DNA of 64,000 nucleotides. Source: Hydrocarboniclastica marina (GTDB lineage: Bacteria; Pseudomonadota; Gammaproteobacteria; Pseudomonadales; Oleiphilaceae). Positions within the stretch are counted from its first letter, which is position 1, and the number at the start of each line of letters is the position of its first letter. Location: positions 3,906,692 through 3,970,691 of the forward strand of contig NZ_CP031093.1 of the NCBI RefSeq assembly GCF_004851605.1, read 5' to 3'. Positions 44,914 through 53,759 of this stretch are shown here, in pieces. Both the position numbers and the translations under genes were made by a program. The notes below the pieces were generated by a model. That model saw nothing but the letters and a program-made list of their open reading frames with translations, made no database searches and was not told the DNA's origin.

Positions 44914-45507
44914 TCAGGAAAAAGCACTGTTACGGCTGGCAAAGTCCTGCACCGAGGCATACCCGGTCTCCACCGCGGTGAACAGGCTCTCCAACTGCTC
45001 GCGGCTGTTGACCAGGCCCTTTGCCTTGACCACGCCCTCGTTGTCGAGGAGTACCGCAAACGGCAGGCGCGACACGCGATAGGTCACCCCCAGTTGCTCC
45101 GAGATCACATAGGGAAAGGACGCCAGGTCGGCGGCGACGATGAACTCACGGTGACGGGCCTCGTCCCCGTCGCTCGCCAGGACCACGTCCAGCTGTGCCT
45201 CACTCTCACGCAGAGAGCGCAGCACCGGCAGCAGCTTCTTACAGATCGGGCAGGTCGGCGAGAGGAAGAAAATCAGCATATTCCTGCTCGAGGCCGCACC
45301 GATCTGTACCGGCCGGCCGGTCAGGGTGGGGAGGTTGAAGGCCGGCGAGACATCGCCCAGTTTCGGCCCGCTGTCATTGACCATGGCGCCGATGGGCGAG
45401 ATCCGCTCGAAAAGGATGCCGATCTGGCGGGCCATGGCGAACACCACCACGATCAGCCCCAGTACCAGCAGGCTCAATACGCATACTGCAAATGTCAGGA
45501 GGGTCAT
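44914..45507 (-). CDS. mauD: MauD-like thiol-disulfide protein
   Basis: 197 aa with an N-terminal membrane anchor (VCVLSLLVLGLIVVVFAMA) and a thioredoxin-like domain with SPTCPICKKLLP (CxxC). In known mau/aau clusters this gene is required to form the many disulfides of the small subunit. It sits between mauE and the small-subunit gene, the usual order. Confidence 0.9.
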   Translation of the reverse strand: MTLLTFAVCVLSLLVLGLIVVVFAMARQIGILFERISPIGAMVNDSGPKLGDVSPAFNLPTLTGRPVQIGAASSRNMLIFFLSPTCPICKKLLPVLRSLRESEAQLDVVLASDGDEARHREFIVAADLASFPYVISEQLGVTYRVSRLPFAVLLDNEGVVKAKGLVNSREQLESLFTAVETGYASVQDFASRNSAFS

Positions 45508-45528
45508 AAGGTCTACTTCTTCGTCAGG

Positions 45529-46077
45529 TTAAAGGGGCTTGCTGGCGTTGCGATGCAACAGCAGCGGATTCAGGTTGGTGATGATCTGTTCGGCGATCAG
45601 GTAGAGGCTCCAGGCCAGCAACCCGGCGGTTATCGCGAGGGCCACCGCGGTGGGCGGAGTTGCGGAAAGCTCGCCAAACATCGCCAGCACAGCCACGGCC
45701 ATCAGCAGCAGGTTGCGAGCCACCAGCGACCAGGCCAGCCGCTGCGGCGCGCCGCCACAGCCACACTCGATCTGCTCCCGGCCGCGCAGCAGGCTGATGG
45801 CGATGACCAGGGCGTAAAAGCCCAGCAGGCCAGTCGCACCGAGGGCGCCCCAGAACACCAGTGGCGGGAAAACCAGCAACGCAACCACACCCAGCTCCAG
45901 GGCAATCAGGCCGCGACTGACTGTGCCCAGCAGGACTTCAGGCACCAGCCGATAGTCCGCCACCAGACCATAGAACCGGCCGTAGTCCCCGGCCTTGTGC
46001 CAGGCGGCGCGCAGGAACAGGAGTACCTGGAAAACGACGGCGGTCAGGGCCGCCAGCTGCAGGAGTGAGGGTTCCAT
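45529..46077 (-). CDS. mauE: MauE-like membrane protein
   Basis: 182 aa with four hydrophobic helices (for example TAVVFQVLLFLRAAWHKA, LIALELGVVALLVF). A Cys pair, QIECGCGG, lies in a loop. MauE works with MauD in maturing the small subunit. It follows the large-subunit gene by 3 bp and precedes mauD by 21 bp. Confidence 0.88.
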   Translation of the reverse strand: MEPSLLQLAALTAVVFQVLLFLRAAWHKAGDYGRFYGLVADYRLVPEVLLGTVSRGLIALELGVVALLVFPPLVFWGALGATGLLGFYALVIAISLLRGREQIECGCGGAPQRLAWSLVARNLLLMAVAVLAMFGELSATPPTAVALAITAGLLAWSLYLIAEQIITNLNPLLLHRNASKPL

Positions 46078-46080
46078 GGC

Positions 46081-47223
46081 TTAACCACCCGCTATGGCAT
46101 AGACGGTCCAGTCGCCAGCGCCTTCCAATGTCGCTGTGGGCTTGGCGGCAAAGCGGGCTTCAGGGGCAATCTCATAGCGGACCACCTCGCTCTCCTCACT
46201 CATGCCGAACAGCACGGGTTCTTCACCCGGTGTGACGGCAATGGAGGCCAGGTGGCCAACGGCCGAGCGGTAAAGCACCTCCTGCGCGTCCATATCGACC
46301 GCCCAGAGCTCTTCCGCGCCATTCTTGTGAGAGCCTTCCTCCGCGTCCGGGTGCATCAGCACGAACATCACATCGTGACTGGCGTTGTACGCCATGACGT
46401 CCACCCCGCCCGGGGCCCAGTCGCCTTCGATGCCCTCGGTCAGCGAGAATTTATCAACCAGTCTGGGCGTGCCGGCATCCGAGATGCGGTAGAGGTTGCC
46501 TTTGAAGGAGGGGAATACCAGATCTTTGCCGACCCGTTCCGGCATGATGAACAGCGCGTCCTCGTCCGGGTCAAACAGCTTCTTGCTGCGCACCGGCGCG
46601 GAGAACTCACCATCGGCCTCAAAATCATAGGCGGCCATGGTGCCGTCACCACACAGGGTGGAGAAGCGCTGGCTGTCCAGGGCCGGATAGATACCGAAGC
46701 AGCCCGGCGTCGGCACCTCGGCGATCACCTCCCCGGCTTTGGTGTCGACGATGGTTACGGACGTTGCCGGCGTGGCGTTCTGGATGAACGCATAGCGGTC
46801 ATCTGCGGACAGCTGGAGCACCGCGTTGGATGGCGCCACCTGGGACATCTTGTCGGGGATGATCACCTCGCTCTTGAGCGTCAGGGTGTCCACATCGAAG
46901 ATCTGCAATACGGCTTCGGTCGGGCCGTAAGTGATGCGCTTGGCGTACGCCGATATGGTGTACGCGGTTTTGCGATCACGGCTCAGGGCCATCTGGGCGA
47001 CCAGCCCCATGCTCAGGTTACCCTTGTGCGCGAGATCTTCGACCGCCAGCACATTGAGCCGGCTTGCGCCCTGCCAGCTCTGGTCGAGCAGAAACAGATT
47101 GGCCCCGGGCTCGATGCTTTCCTCGACGGTGAGCACCTCCGGCTCAAAGTCATCGTCGGCCTGAGCGCCGCCGACCGCCAGCACACCCAGAACGGCACCC
47201 AACGTAATACCCAATACACGCAT
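46081..47223 (-). CDS. TTQ amine dehydrogenase large (alpha) subunit
   Basis: Periplasmic seven-bladed beta-propeller of about 380 aa (MauB/AauB family). The signal peptide ends near GGAQADDD. Blade-like repeats include KTAYTISAYAKRITYGPTE, LQLSADDRYAFIQN and VMFVLMHPDAEEGSHKNGAEE, the last being a strong family signature. Start 47223 follows GGAGAGAAGG closely. It is the first gene of the B-E-D-A order, behind a sigma-54 type promoter. Confidence 0.92.
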   Translation of the reverse strand: MRVLGITLGAVLGVLAVGGAQADDDFEPEVLTVEESIEPGANLFLLDQSWQGASRLNVLAVEDLAHKGNLSMGLVAQMALSRDRKTAYTISAYAKRITYGPTEAVLQIFDVDTLTLKSEVIIPDKMSQVAPSNAVLQLSADDRYAFIQNATPATSVTIVDTKAGEVIAEVPTPGCFGIYPALDSQRFSTLCGDGTMAAYDFEADGEFSAPVRSKKLFDPDEDALFIMPERVGKDLVFPSFKGNLYRISDAGTPRLVDKFSLTEGIEGDWAPGGVDVMAYNASHDVMFVLMHPDAEEGSHKNGAEELWAVDMDAQEVLYRSAVGHLASIAVTPGEEPVLFGMSEESEVVRYEIAPEARFAAKPTATLEGAGDWTVYAIAGG

Positions 47224-47291
47224 ATGCCTTCTCTCCATTAGGAACGACGAAAGACGGCCGCCACAGCGGACGTCCCGTTGAGGGAGGTTTT

Positions 47292-47306
47292 GCATAAGCT
47301 GTGCCA
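47292..47306 (-). promoter_or_regulatory. Sigma-54 promoter candidate before the amine dehydrogenase operon
   Basis: On the minus strand TGGCACAGCTTATGC matches TGGCACG-N4-TTGC with two mismatches and keeps the invariant GG and GC 10 bp apart. It lies about 70 bp before the large-subunit ATG. No sigma-54 activator gene is seen in this window. The rest of the 305-bp gap (47224-47528) shows no other clear signal. Confidence 0.65.
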
Positions 47307-47528
47307 CGCGCCGAAAGAGGCTTATTCAGCCAGCTCTAGCGGGATGCTCCTTTTTTTTGTGCGCTCAAACGGATCTCAACGAGTGAGGATTGCCCTAAAG
47401 GGAGGCGCGGCCAGTTCAGCTTGAGCGAAATGGGAGGGGTGATGCGCACGGGACGGGTCGGAGCAATTAACGCCGGAAGGCGGGTTGGATAACCCCCGGC
47501 GGAGCCAGGGGCCAAGAGAATGCGGTGC

Positions 47529-47915
47529 TTAAGCCTGGGCCTTCTTCGCCGTCACCTGAATCTCGATTTTCATATCATCATTGAGCAACCGGGCTTCAAA
47601 TACGGTTGCCGCAGGCCGGACATCCCCCAGCCACTTGGCGAACACCGGCCAACAGGGCTCGAAGTCGTCCCGGTTAGGCAGAATGTAGGTGACCCGCACA
47701 ATGTCACTGACATTGCTACCGGCTTCCGCCAGGGCCTTCTCGATATTGACGAAGCACTGGTTCGCCTGTTCCGCCACACTGTCGCTGATGGACATGGTGT
47801 CGTAGTCGAAACCGGTTGTGCCGGAAACGAAGACGTAGTCCCCATCAGCCACGGCCCGTGAATAACCGATCTTCGCCTCAAATTCCGATCCGCTGGAAAT
47901 CAACTTTCTGCTCAA
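47529..47915 (-). CDS. RidA-family imine/enamine deaminase
   Basis: 128 aa, trimeric RidA/YjgF fold (family knowledge). The motif region RVTYILPNRDDFEPCW and the ending RPAATVFEARLLNDDMKIEIQ match, although the usual catalytic Arg segment reads RPAATVF. RidA proteins hydrolyse reactive imines, which fits next to an amine-oxidising enzyme. It is read toward the amine dehydrogenase operon and diverges from the LuxR-type gene. Confidence 0.85.
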   Translation of the reverse strand: MSRKLISSGSEFEAKIGYSRAVADGDYVFVSGTTGFDYDTMSISDSVAEQANQCFVNIEKALAEAGSNVSDIVRVTYILPNRDDFEPCWPVFAKWLGDVRPAATVFEARLLNDDMKIEIQVTAKKAQA

Positions 47916-48049
47916 TGGTTCTCTCCTGTCTGGTGAGTCTGATGGTTCTCGGGGCCGTTCGCTGCCTGCTGATGTGAACGTCCGGCCTCCACCCTGTAAA
48001 AGCGCTGCATTATTTCGCGCTTTGGCAGCGATGGCTACAGCATTCAGAT

Positions 48050-48075
48050 ACCCCCATGAGGGCGTTACCCGGGTA
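48050..48075. promoter_or_regulatory. Candidate operator between ridA and luxR-type gene
   Basis: TACCCCCATGAGGG (48050-48063) is a partial inverted repeat, and TACCCGGGTA (48066-48075) is a perfect 10-bp palindrome. They lie about 80 bp before the LuxR-type start in a divergent gap, a place suited to autoregulation and control of ridA. Confidence 0.45.
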
Positions 48076-48153
48076 TAGGCTTTTTTCGGTGAATACCGCT
48101 AGACTTGTGTCAAAAAGCTACAGAGAAACCTGCGGCGTATTAGGTAACTGTTT

Positions 48154-49263
48154 ATGGCCGAAGCCTCCCTGCTGGACCTGATTGATACGTTCAACGCGGC
48201 GCCATTTCAGAAGGGCGGCTGGCAGCAAGCCCTCGCTGACCTGGCCAGTTCCACCCAGTCCCGCGCGGCGCAGCTGATTGGTTTCAGCGAGGGCAGCGAG
48301 CCCTTCTTCGACTGCGTCACCGGCGTGGACCCCGAGTGGCTGCACCTGTTCCAAACCGCCGGCGGAGGCCTGCCGCAGATTAATCCGCGGCTCGGCGCCG
48401 GCCTTGAGGCGCCACTCCTGCAGACGCTCACCGACGAGTCAATTGTCGACCGCGCCCAAAGGTCCCGGCATGCGTTCTACAACGAGGTGCTGCCGTTGAG
48501 CCATACCGCTCACTTTTGCGGCACCAATTTGATCCGGGAAACCGACATGATGGTGGGCCTGGCGGTGCTACGCCAGGCCCACGAAGGTGAAATCACAGAG
48601 CCCCAGCACCGGCTGTTCAGTTCAGTTGCGCCGCACGTCAGAACCGCCTTCCGTACCCAGTTACTGCTGCAGGACCATGGTGTTACGCTGCTGACCGGCT
48701 CCCTTGAAGCGTTGGCGCTGAGCGCCTTTATCTGTGACCACGAGGGACGTGTCCAGAGTCTGACGCCATCCGCAGAAATGCTGGTGAGTGGGATCGGCCC
48801 CCTGCAACTACAGGCTGGTCGTCTCCGGACCCGATATGGCGGTGCACAACAGCCCCTGAGCGAAGCTATCCATGAGGTTGCGAGCCAGCGCGGCGCAAAC
48901 CAGCGCTCGACCTCCCGCCACCTGGTCGTGCGCGAAGCCAGCGGCCTCCCGCTGGCTATCGACATTGTTCAGGTGCCAACGCTGGATTGCCCGCTGGACT
49001 TTCGGCCCAGGGCCCTCGTACTGGTGCGTAAGCACAAACACAGCCGCGAGACCACGCGGCAATTGCTGACAGCCGCCTTCGGCATGACCGAATCCGAAGC
49101 AGCCGTCGCCCTGCTGCTGGCCGACGGCTTCCATCCCGAGACTATCGCCGAGCGACGCCAGGTCTCCAGTGGCACCGTGCGAATGCAGCTGAAAAGCCTC
49201 TATGCCAAGTGCGATGTACATAGCCAGATCGAGTTGGTGGCGCGGCTGCGGCCGTTGCTTTGA
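48154..49263 (+). CDS. LuxR-type transcription regulator
   Basis: 369 aa. A GerE/LuxR helix-turn-helix is at the C-terminus (MTESEAAVALLLADGFHPETIA, then VSSGTVRMQLKSLYAKC). The N-terminal 290 residues have no receiver or autoinducer-binding signature; there may be a PAS-like middle part (ALSAFICDHEGRVQSLTPSAE). It has the same size and layout as the gene at 54244, suggesting paralogues. Divergence from ridA makes the amine cluster a possible target; the surface-protein genes to its right are another. Confidence 0.8.
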   Translation: MAEASLLDLIDTFNAAPFQKGGWQQALADLASSTQSRAAQLIGFSEGSEPFFDCVTGVDPEWLHLFQTAGGGLPQINPRLGAGLEAPLLQTLTDESIVDRAQRSRHAFYNEVLPLSHTAHFCGTNLIRETDMMVGLAVLRQAHEGEITEPQHRLFSSVAPHVRTAFRTQLLLQDHGVTLLTGSLEALALSAFICDHEGRVQSLTPSAEMLVSGIGPLQLQAGRLRTRYGGAQQPLSEAIHEVASQRGANQRSTSRHLVVREASGLPLAIDIVQVPTLDCPLDFRPRALVLVRKHKHSRETTRQLLTAAFGMTESEAAVALLLADGFHPETIAERRQVSSGTVRMQLKSLYAKCDVHSQIELVARLRPLL

Positions 49264-49340
49264 GGTCGGGTGCTGGCACGACATGTGTCTGAGCCAGACC
49301 CGCAAGAGGACCAAGAGCAGAGACCCGCGCGCCGGCGGGC

Positions 49341-50252
49341 CTAGAAGTTCCAGTAGGCGACCAGGTTATTGGCCAGGCTCGTGAAGGTGACTTCGGGCAC
49401 CAGCTCATTGTCGCCTTCGAGTTTATCCAGCGACACATAGGTGCCTTCGAACACATAGTTGACGGAGAACGACGCCGAGAACTGCCAGCCTGCGCCCGCC
49501 ACCAAGGTCGCGTTCACACTCTCGGATACACTGTCGGTCAGCGTGCCGTCGAGCAGGGTATTGGTCACGCGTCTGAAGACAGGCGTGCCGACGAGAACGC
49601 TGCCAAACAGGCGCAGGCCCTCCTGCTCAAGGTTGAAGTAGTTGTCATAGCCGTAGCCCACGGCCACATTAACCGTCACAGAATCTTCCGAAATCGTGCC
49701 CTGGTTGGCGTCCGGGTCCAACCGCATCTCTTCCTGCTGCTCCGCTGGTAACTCGCCGAACACCGCTTCATTGAATAGCTCGGTGCCCGGCGTGCTGCGA
49801 AAAGCATTACGCGAAAACGAGTACTGGCTGTAGTTGAGCCCCGCAGTCAGATAATGGCCGCCGCCCAACTGACGAAAACCGAAGACGTTCGATTCCTTAC
49901 GCGTCATGGCCATCTCATTGGTCTGGATGCTGCCTGCGCCGGGCCAGTTCCATTCTTCCTCGGCCTTATCGCCGTAGAGCGACGCCAATGTCGTAATTGC
50001 AAAGCCCCAGTCATGGCTTATTGAGGTGTAAACGCCCGTGCGAAGAACCGGAACGGAGCTCGAGTACTCGGTTTTCAGCTCGCGGCCATAGAAATCCGGC
50101 AAACGTTCTTCGTACGTCATGCTATCGATACCCAGCCCCAGGTAACTGAACGACAGGCGCTGGGCGTCGTGCCCGGGGCCTTCCTCCGCCTGCGCGTACT
50201 GAACAAGTAACAAAGCAAAAGCCGAAGAAATCAAAATAGTGTTGGGTTTCAC
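49341..50252 (-). CDS. Predicted outer-membrane beta-barrel protein
   Basis: About 303 aa. GTG 50252 is chosen as start: it follows GGAG and yields a clean signal peptide (KPNTILISSAFALLLVQYAQAEE); the ATG at 50294 only adds polar residues. The mature part alternates polar and hydrophobic residues and ends in AYWNF, a terminal Phe typical of outer-membrane barrels. Specific family not recognised. It follows the large lipoprotein gene on the same strand after 75 bp. Confidence 0.7.
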   Translation of the reverse strand: MKPNTILISSAFALLLVQYAQAEEGPGHDAQRLSFSYLGLGIDSMTYEERLPDFYGRELKTEYSSSVPVLRTGVYTSISHDWGFAITTLASLYGDKAEEEWNWPGAGSIQTNEMAMTRKESNVFGFRQLGGGHYLTAGLNYSQYSFSRNAFRSTPGTELFNEAVFGELPAEQQEEMRLDPDANQGTISEDSVTVNVAVGYGYDNYFNLEQEGLRLFGSVLVGTPVFRRVTNTLLDGTLTDSVSESVNATLVAGAGWQFSASFSVNYVFEGTYVSLDKLEGDNELVPEVTFTSLANNLVAYWNF

Positions 50253-50327
50253 AGCAAGGACTCCGAAGGGGGAGACATCGGCTGTGCCCTCCATTGAGCA
50301 CAGCCGATAGCCAGGGTCTTGTGTAGG

Positions 50328-52511
50328 TCACTCCACCCGGCTGAGCGAGACCGAGTCACCGGCTGACTGCAGCACCAGCTGGCCGTCCGTTACTGTGGCA
50401 GACAGGATCGGATCGTCGGTGTCATGCAGATTGCATTCGGTAGTTGTTGTGATCGGCGCGACACTGATCGCGCTGGTGCTTTGGTCCCACTGATAACTGC
50501 CGTGGTCGATACCGAGACAGCCCTCCTCACCGACTCCGCTGTGCCCGAGCAGATAACGACCATCCGGGAAGAAAGTGATCACGGCATCTACCGCATCGGA
50601 TCCGTCAACGGTGTCATACCAGGTGCCGATCAGGCTGTTTTCCGGGTCTGTCACAACGCGCACTAGTCCTACTGTTTCTTCGTCAGCCTCATCGGTGTAC
50701 TCAGCCGTTCGTCCTGTAGCGTCGATATCGAACAGTCCCAACCCGCCGCTGGAAAACCCCCAGGTTCCGTTGCTGTCGATGCTTACGCTTGCTTCGAATT
50801 CGTCAGTTTCGTGGTCCCAGATATAGCTACCCCACTCAGCGCCCGATTCCCCGTCGCTGACCGCTTCGCCGGCGATGAGCATGGCGAACTGACCGTTGGG
50901 CAGGAAGGTCACGGCATGCAATGGGTCGTTGCCGCCGGTGCCAAAGTACCAGGTACCCTCAATGTCGAGATCAGGGACTTTCGCGGACCATTGTTCAAAG
51001 ATGACCCTGGCCAGCGTTTCATTACGCGACTGAAGGAAGAGTGACTCGTTCAACAGGCTTATACCGCTGTTTTCCGTGCGTCCGTTGTACATCAGGTCAA
51101 GGTCAGGCGTGTGGCGGTAGGTCAGGAGGAACTCTTCATAATTGTCGCCGTCTGTAGGCTGGATACGCACGTGAACCAGCTCTGAGTCCGGGTCGTCAAA
51201 AGCGACAACGTCAGCCACAGGCTCGCCTTTCCAGGTGTGATGAACAATTCCATCTGTGTTCTTGAAAACTCCCCTGTTCAGTTCGATGTCCTGCCCGGCC
51301 ACGCTGTATATGTCCGAGCCGTTTACTTCAAACCTGTCGGTCGTGAAGTGCGCCTCGACCACCTCAGCGGCTGAGTCGTCATCAAAAACAAAGTGGTAGT
51401 CCGCAGTGCCGTCGACGGCGAAGCTCTCGGGTGCCTTGAGTTCTGTCCTGGAATCGGTCCAGACCAGCGCGCCGCTGTCGCTCACCGCAAGAGACGTCAC
51501 AACGGTTTCCCCGTCTACCTGGTTTCTGTCGACATAGACCAGGCTATAGGCACCGTCGTCGGTCATCAGTTGCGTCGTCAGTTTGCCGTCGGGACTGATC
51601 TCGTAGCCAGTGACACAGACCTCGTCATGGAGGGGATCAACGTCGTTGACGAGATGGAACGGCTGCGACTGAACGCAGACCTGATTGTCGGCGGTGAAGC
51701 GCATGAAGCCCTGTGTCAGGTTGCCGTCGTCACCCAGGTTGAACCAGGTCCATTGGGGAACTGAAAGTAGCATGTCCTGCGTATAGGCCAGTCGGGTCGA
51801 TGGGCCGTTTGCGATGGAGCCGTCTGTTTCATAGGCCAGGTTGATATCGTCGGCATTGGTGCCCGCAGCGACCAGTTCGTCAATCCGGCTCGAAACGGCC
51901 GGAAGCGAGCTTCGAATGGTCGCTGCTGATGTTTCCTTGATCAGCTCGGAGACAATGTAACGGGCTGCGGCATGGGCTTTTTTGGCCTGACTCTCGTTGG
52001 AAGCCTTCGCGGCGATGTAGTCGCCACGCACCAGGGACGGATCGACCCCGAGCTCCGCCGCGATCTGATCCAGCGAGACGCCTGTCAGGTTGGCCAGATG
52101 CGTGAAGGGTGTGATCACGGCGGAACCGCCCTCCGAGCTCAGTACGAAGTCCGCTTTGATGACGCCGCTATCCAGGTCCACCGTACTGCCCGCAACCGCC
52201 TTGGCTGCCAGATCGGTCGATCTGTAGTCTTCCGGCACCACGAAATTGCCGCGCGTGTCGGTCTCGCCCAGCAGTGGCTCGCCCGCGTCTATTGCTCCGT
52301 TGCCGTTCTGATCGGCGTAAACCTCCGCGCCGGCCAGGTAGCCGTCGATGACCTTGACCATACCGACCAGCTTGACGCCGCCGTCGCCTCCGTCTGATCC
52401 ACCTGAAACACTATCGTCGTCACTGTCCCCGCCTCCGCCGCTGCACGCGACCAGAGTGGAAGAAATGGCGAACATCAATGCCGCTTGTCTGAACTTGAGT
52501 TTGAGGTCCAT
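50328..52511 (-). CDS. Large lipoprotein with duplicated C-terminal beta domain
   Basis: 727 aa. Lipobox TLVACSG followed by a Gly/Asp/Ser linker. A first domain (residues about 50-190) contains an EF-hand-like Ca-binding loop (DQNGNGAIDAGE) and ITPFTHLANLTG. Two related domains lie near the C-terminus: IEGTWYFGTGGNDPLHAVTF...GSYIWDHETD and IGTWYDTVDGSDAVDAVITF...GSYQWDQSTS. Surface-exposed or periplasmic; function unknown. It shares layout with the lipoprotein at 55617. Confidence 0.72.
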   Translation of the reverse strand: MDLKLKFRQAALMFAISSTLVACSGGGGDSDDDSVSGGSDGGDGGVKLVGMVKVIDGYLAGAEVYADQNGNGAIDAGEPLLGETDTRGNFVVPEDYRSTDLAAKAVAGSTVDLDSGVIKADFVLSSEGGSAVITPFTHLANLTGVSLDQIAAELGVDPSLVRGDYIAAKASNESQAKKAHAAARYIVSELIKETSAATIRSSLPAVSSRIDELVAAGTNADDINLAYETDGSIANGPSTRLAYTQDMLLSVPQWTWFNLGDDGNLTQGFMRFTADNQVCVQSQPFHLVNDVDPLHDEVCVTGYEISPDGKLTTQLMTDDGAYSLVYVDRNQVDGETVVTSLAVSDSGALVWTDSRTELKAPESFAVDGTADYHFVFDDDSAAEVVEAHFTTDRFEVNGSDIYSVAGQDIELNRGVFKNTDGIVHHTWKGEPVADVVAFDDPDSELVHVRIQPTDGDNYEEFLLTYRHTPDLDLMYNGRTENSGISLLNESLFLQSRNETLARVIFEQWSAKVPDLDIEGTWYFGTGGNDPLHAVTFLPNGQFAMLIAGEAVSDGESGAEWGSYIWDHETDEFEASVSIDSNGTWGFSSGGLGLFDIDATGRTAEYTDEADEETVGLVRVVTDPENSLIGTWYDTVDGSDAVDAVITFFPDGRYLLGHSGVGEEGCLGIDHGSYQWDQSTSAISVAPITTTTECNLHDTDDPILSATVTDGQLVLQSAGDSVSLSRVE

Positions 52512-52598
52512 GCTCCGTGCTCCTTGGTGCTTTGCTAAACGGTTGCTGAGTAACTCCCTGCCTGGTTTGGCGGGTCGATGCCGCCCAGCGGGCTTTGG

Positions 52599-53759
52599 CT
52601 ATAATCTGACACCCAACTGAAGAGCGGCGCCGTAGGTGTCGTTGCTTCCGTAGGCCGCGCCGATATCCAGGTTGATGACGTTGAACGGCGAGAGACCGAT
52701 GCCCGCGGTGATCACATCCTCGTCTGTGCCTTTCACGTCATGGCGAAAGCCGACCCGCAGCTGAGCCCAGCGCCAGGCGTCCAGCTCGGCGCCCAGTCGC
52801 AGGTACTGGGTATCGCCGATGACGCCAAAACCCTCGCGCGCGGTCAGATCGACGCTGCTGTCGACTGCTACCCACCCGTTGGCCCAGCCGCCGCCGGCAA
52901 CAACAACCGGGCGCTGCTCGTAGGCATCTCCCCGCGCACTGTCGACACTGACGGGTATCAGGTTCTCGATGTGGGCGGCCGCCCGAAGGCCGTTCTCGAA
53001 CGCTTTGAACGCGCCCAGGTCCAGGTTGAAGGCTGTCTTGTCGGTGGCGAACTCATCGGCGTCGATATCGTCCTCCTCGAAGTTCTTCGCCGAGGCGGCG
53101 TAGTCAAACAGGTCGATACGTTGCAGTTTGGGCGTAGCACCAAACGCGACAGCACCCACTTTCGGCACGTCAAAGGTGCGCCCCAGGGCAACACCTACGC
53201 TGGTGACCGCAACGGCGTTAACCACGACTTGGGATTCCAGCCCGTCAAGTTCGCTATTGCCGGTACTCACGGCGTCACTCAGGTACGCGGCATCCCGGTC
53301 GTCGTAGAAGAGGCTGCCGCCCACCCTGACGTGGCTGCCCGCCACCAGCGTCGCGGAAGCATGGCGGTTCGGAATGCCCAGATTGAGGCTCAAACCTATT
53401 TGCGCCGCCATGGCCTTGCGATCCAGGTCCTGCAGCGACCCGACGATGTCGTCCACATCCGCCTGGGTGGCGACGTCGTTTTCAATAGCCTCTTCCAGCT
53501 CGTCCAGGTCTTTCGAAACGCCATCGACCGAGTCGATCAGCTCATGCTTGTCCGACGCCAGTGCGCCGACATTGAGGTTCACGCCGAAGTCGTCCGATTC
53601 GTCATGCCGGTTGGTAAGTGCGGGGTTGGACCCCGCGTCCAGATAGCTACCATTCAGCGCGGTAAAACCGCGCCCCATCTGACGCGCATCCAGCAGGTCT
53701 GCCCCCGCGCCGGACGCAGCAACCAAGCTGATCGCGCCCATCAAGACTCGTTTTGTCAT
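52599..53759 (-). CDS. TraF-type outer-membrane protein (TraF_2-like)
   Basis: 386 aa. The signal peptide ends at GAGADLLDARQMGRGFTA. This N-terminus and the barrel-like, strand-rich remainder (GLRAAAHIENLIPV, YLRLGAELDAWRWAQLRVGF, VINLDIGAAYG) match proteins labelled conjugal transfer TraF. A coiled-coil-like acidic stretch lies near residues 80-115. The C-terminus ends LQLGVRL. No conjugation genes are nearby, so the transfer label should not be taken as function. It may be the first gene of this minus-strand surface-protein group. Confidence 0.7.
   Translation of the reverse strand: MTKRVLMGAISLVAASGAGADLLDARQMGRGFTALNGSYLDAGSNPALTNRHDESDDFGVNLNVGALASDKHELIDSVDGVSKDLDELEEAIENDVATQADVDDIVGSLQDLDRKAMAAQIGLSLNLGIPNRHASATLVAGSHVRVGGSLFYDDRDAAYLSDAVSTGNSELDGLESQVVVNAVAVTSVGVALGRTFDVPKVGAVAFGATPKLQRIDLFDYAASAKNFEEDDIDADEFATDKTAFNLDLGAFKAFENGLRAAAHIENLIPVSVDSARGDAYEQRPVVVAGGGWANGWVAVDSSVDLTAREGFGVIGDTQYLRLGAELDAWRWAQLRVGFRHDVKGTDEDVITAGIGLSPFNVINLDIGAAYGSNDTYGAALQLGVRL

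Noticed and set aside
45094-47241. Long plus-strand frames of 324 and 329 codons opposite mauD, mauE and the large-subunit gene
   Set aside because: They are antisense to clear amine dehydrogenase genes and rich in Gln/His/Arg as typical shadow frames.
52599-53759. Evidence of a conjugative element from the TraF-type gene
   Set aside because: The family name is misleading; no other transfer, mating-pair or relaxase gene is nearby.
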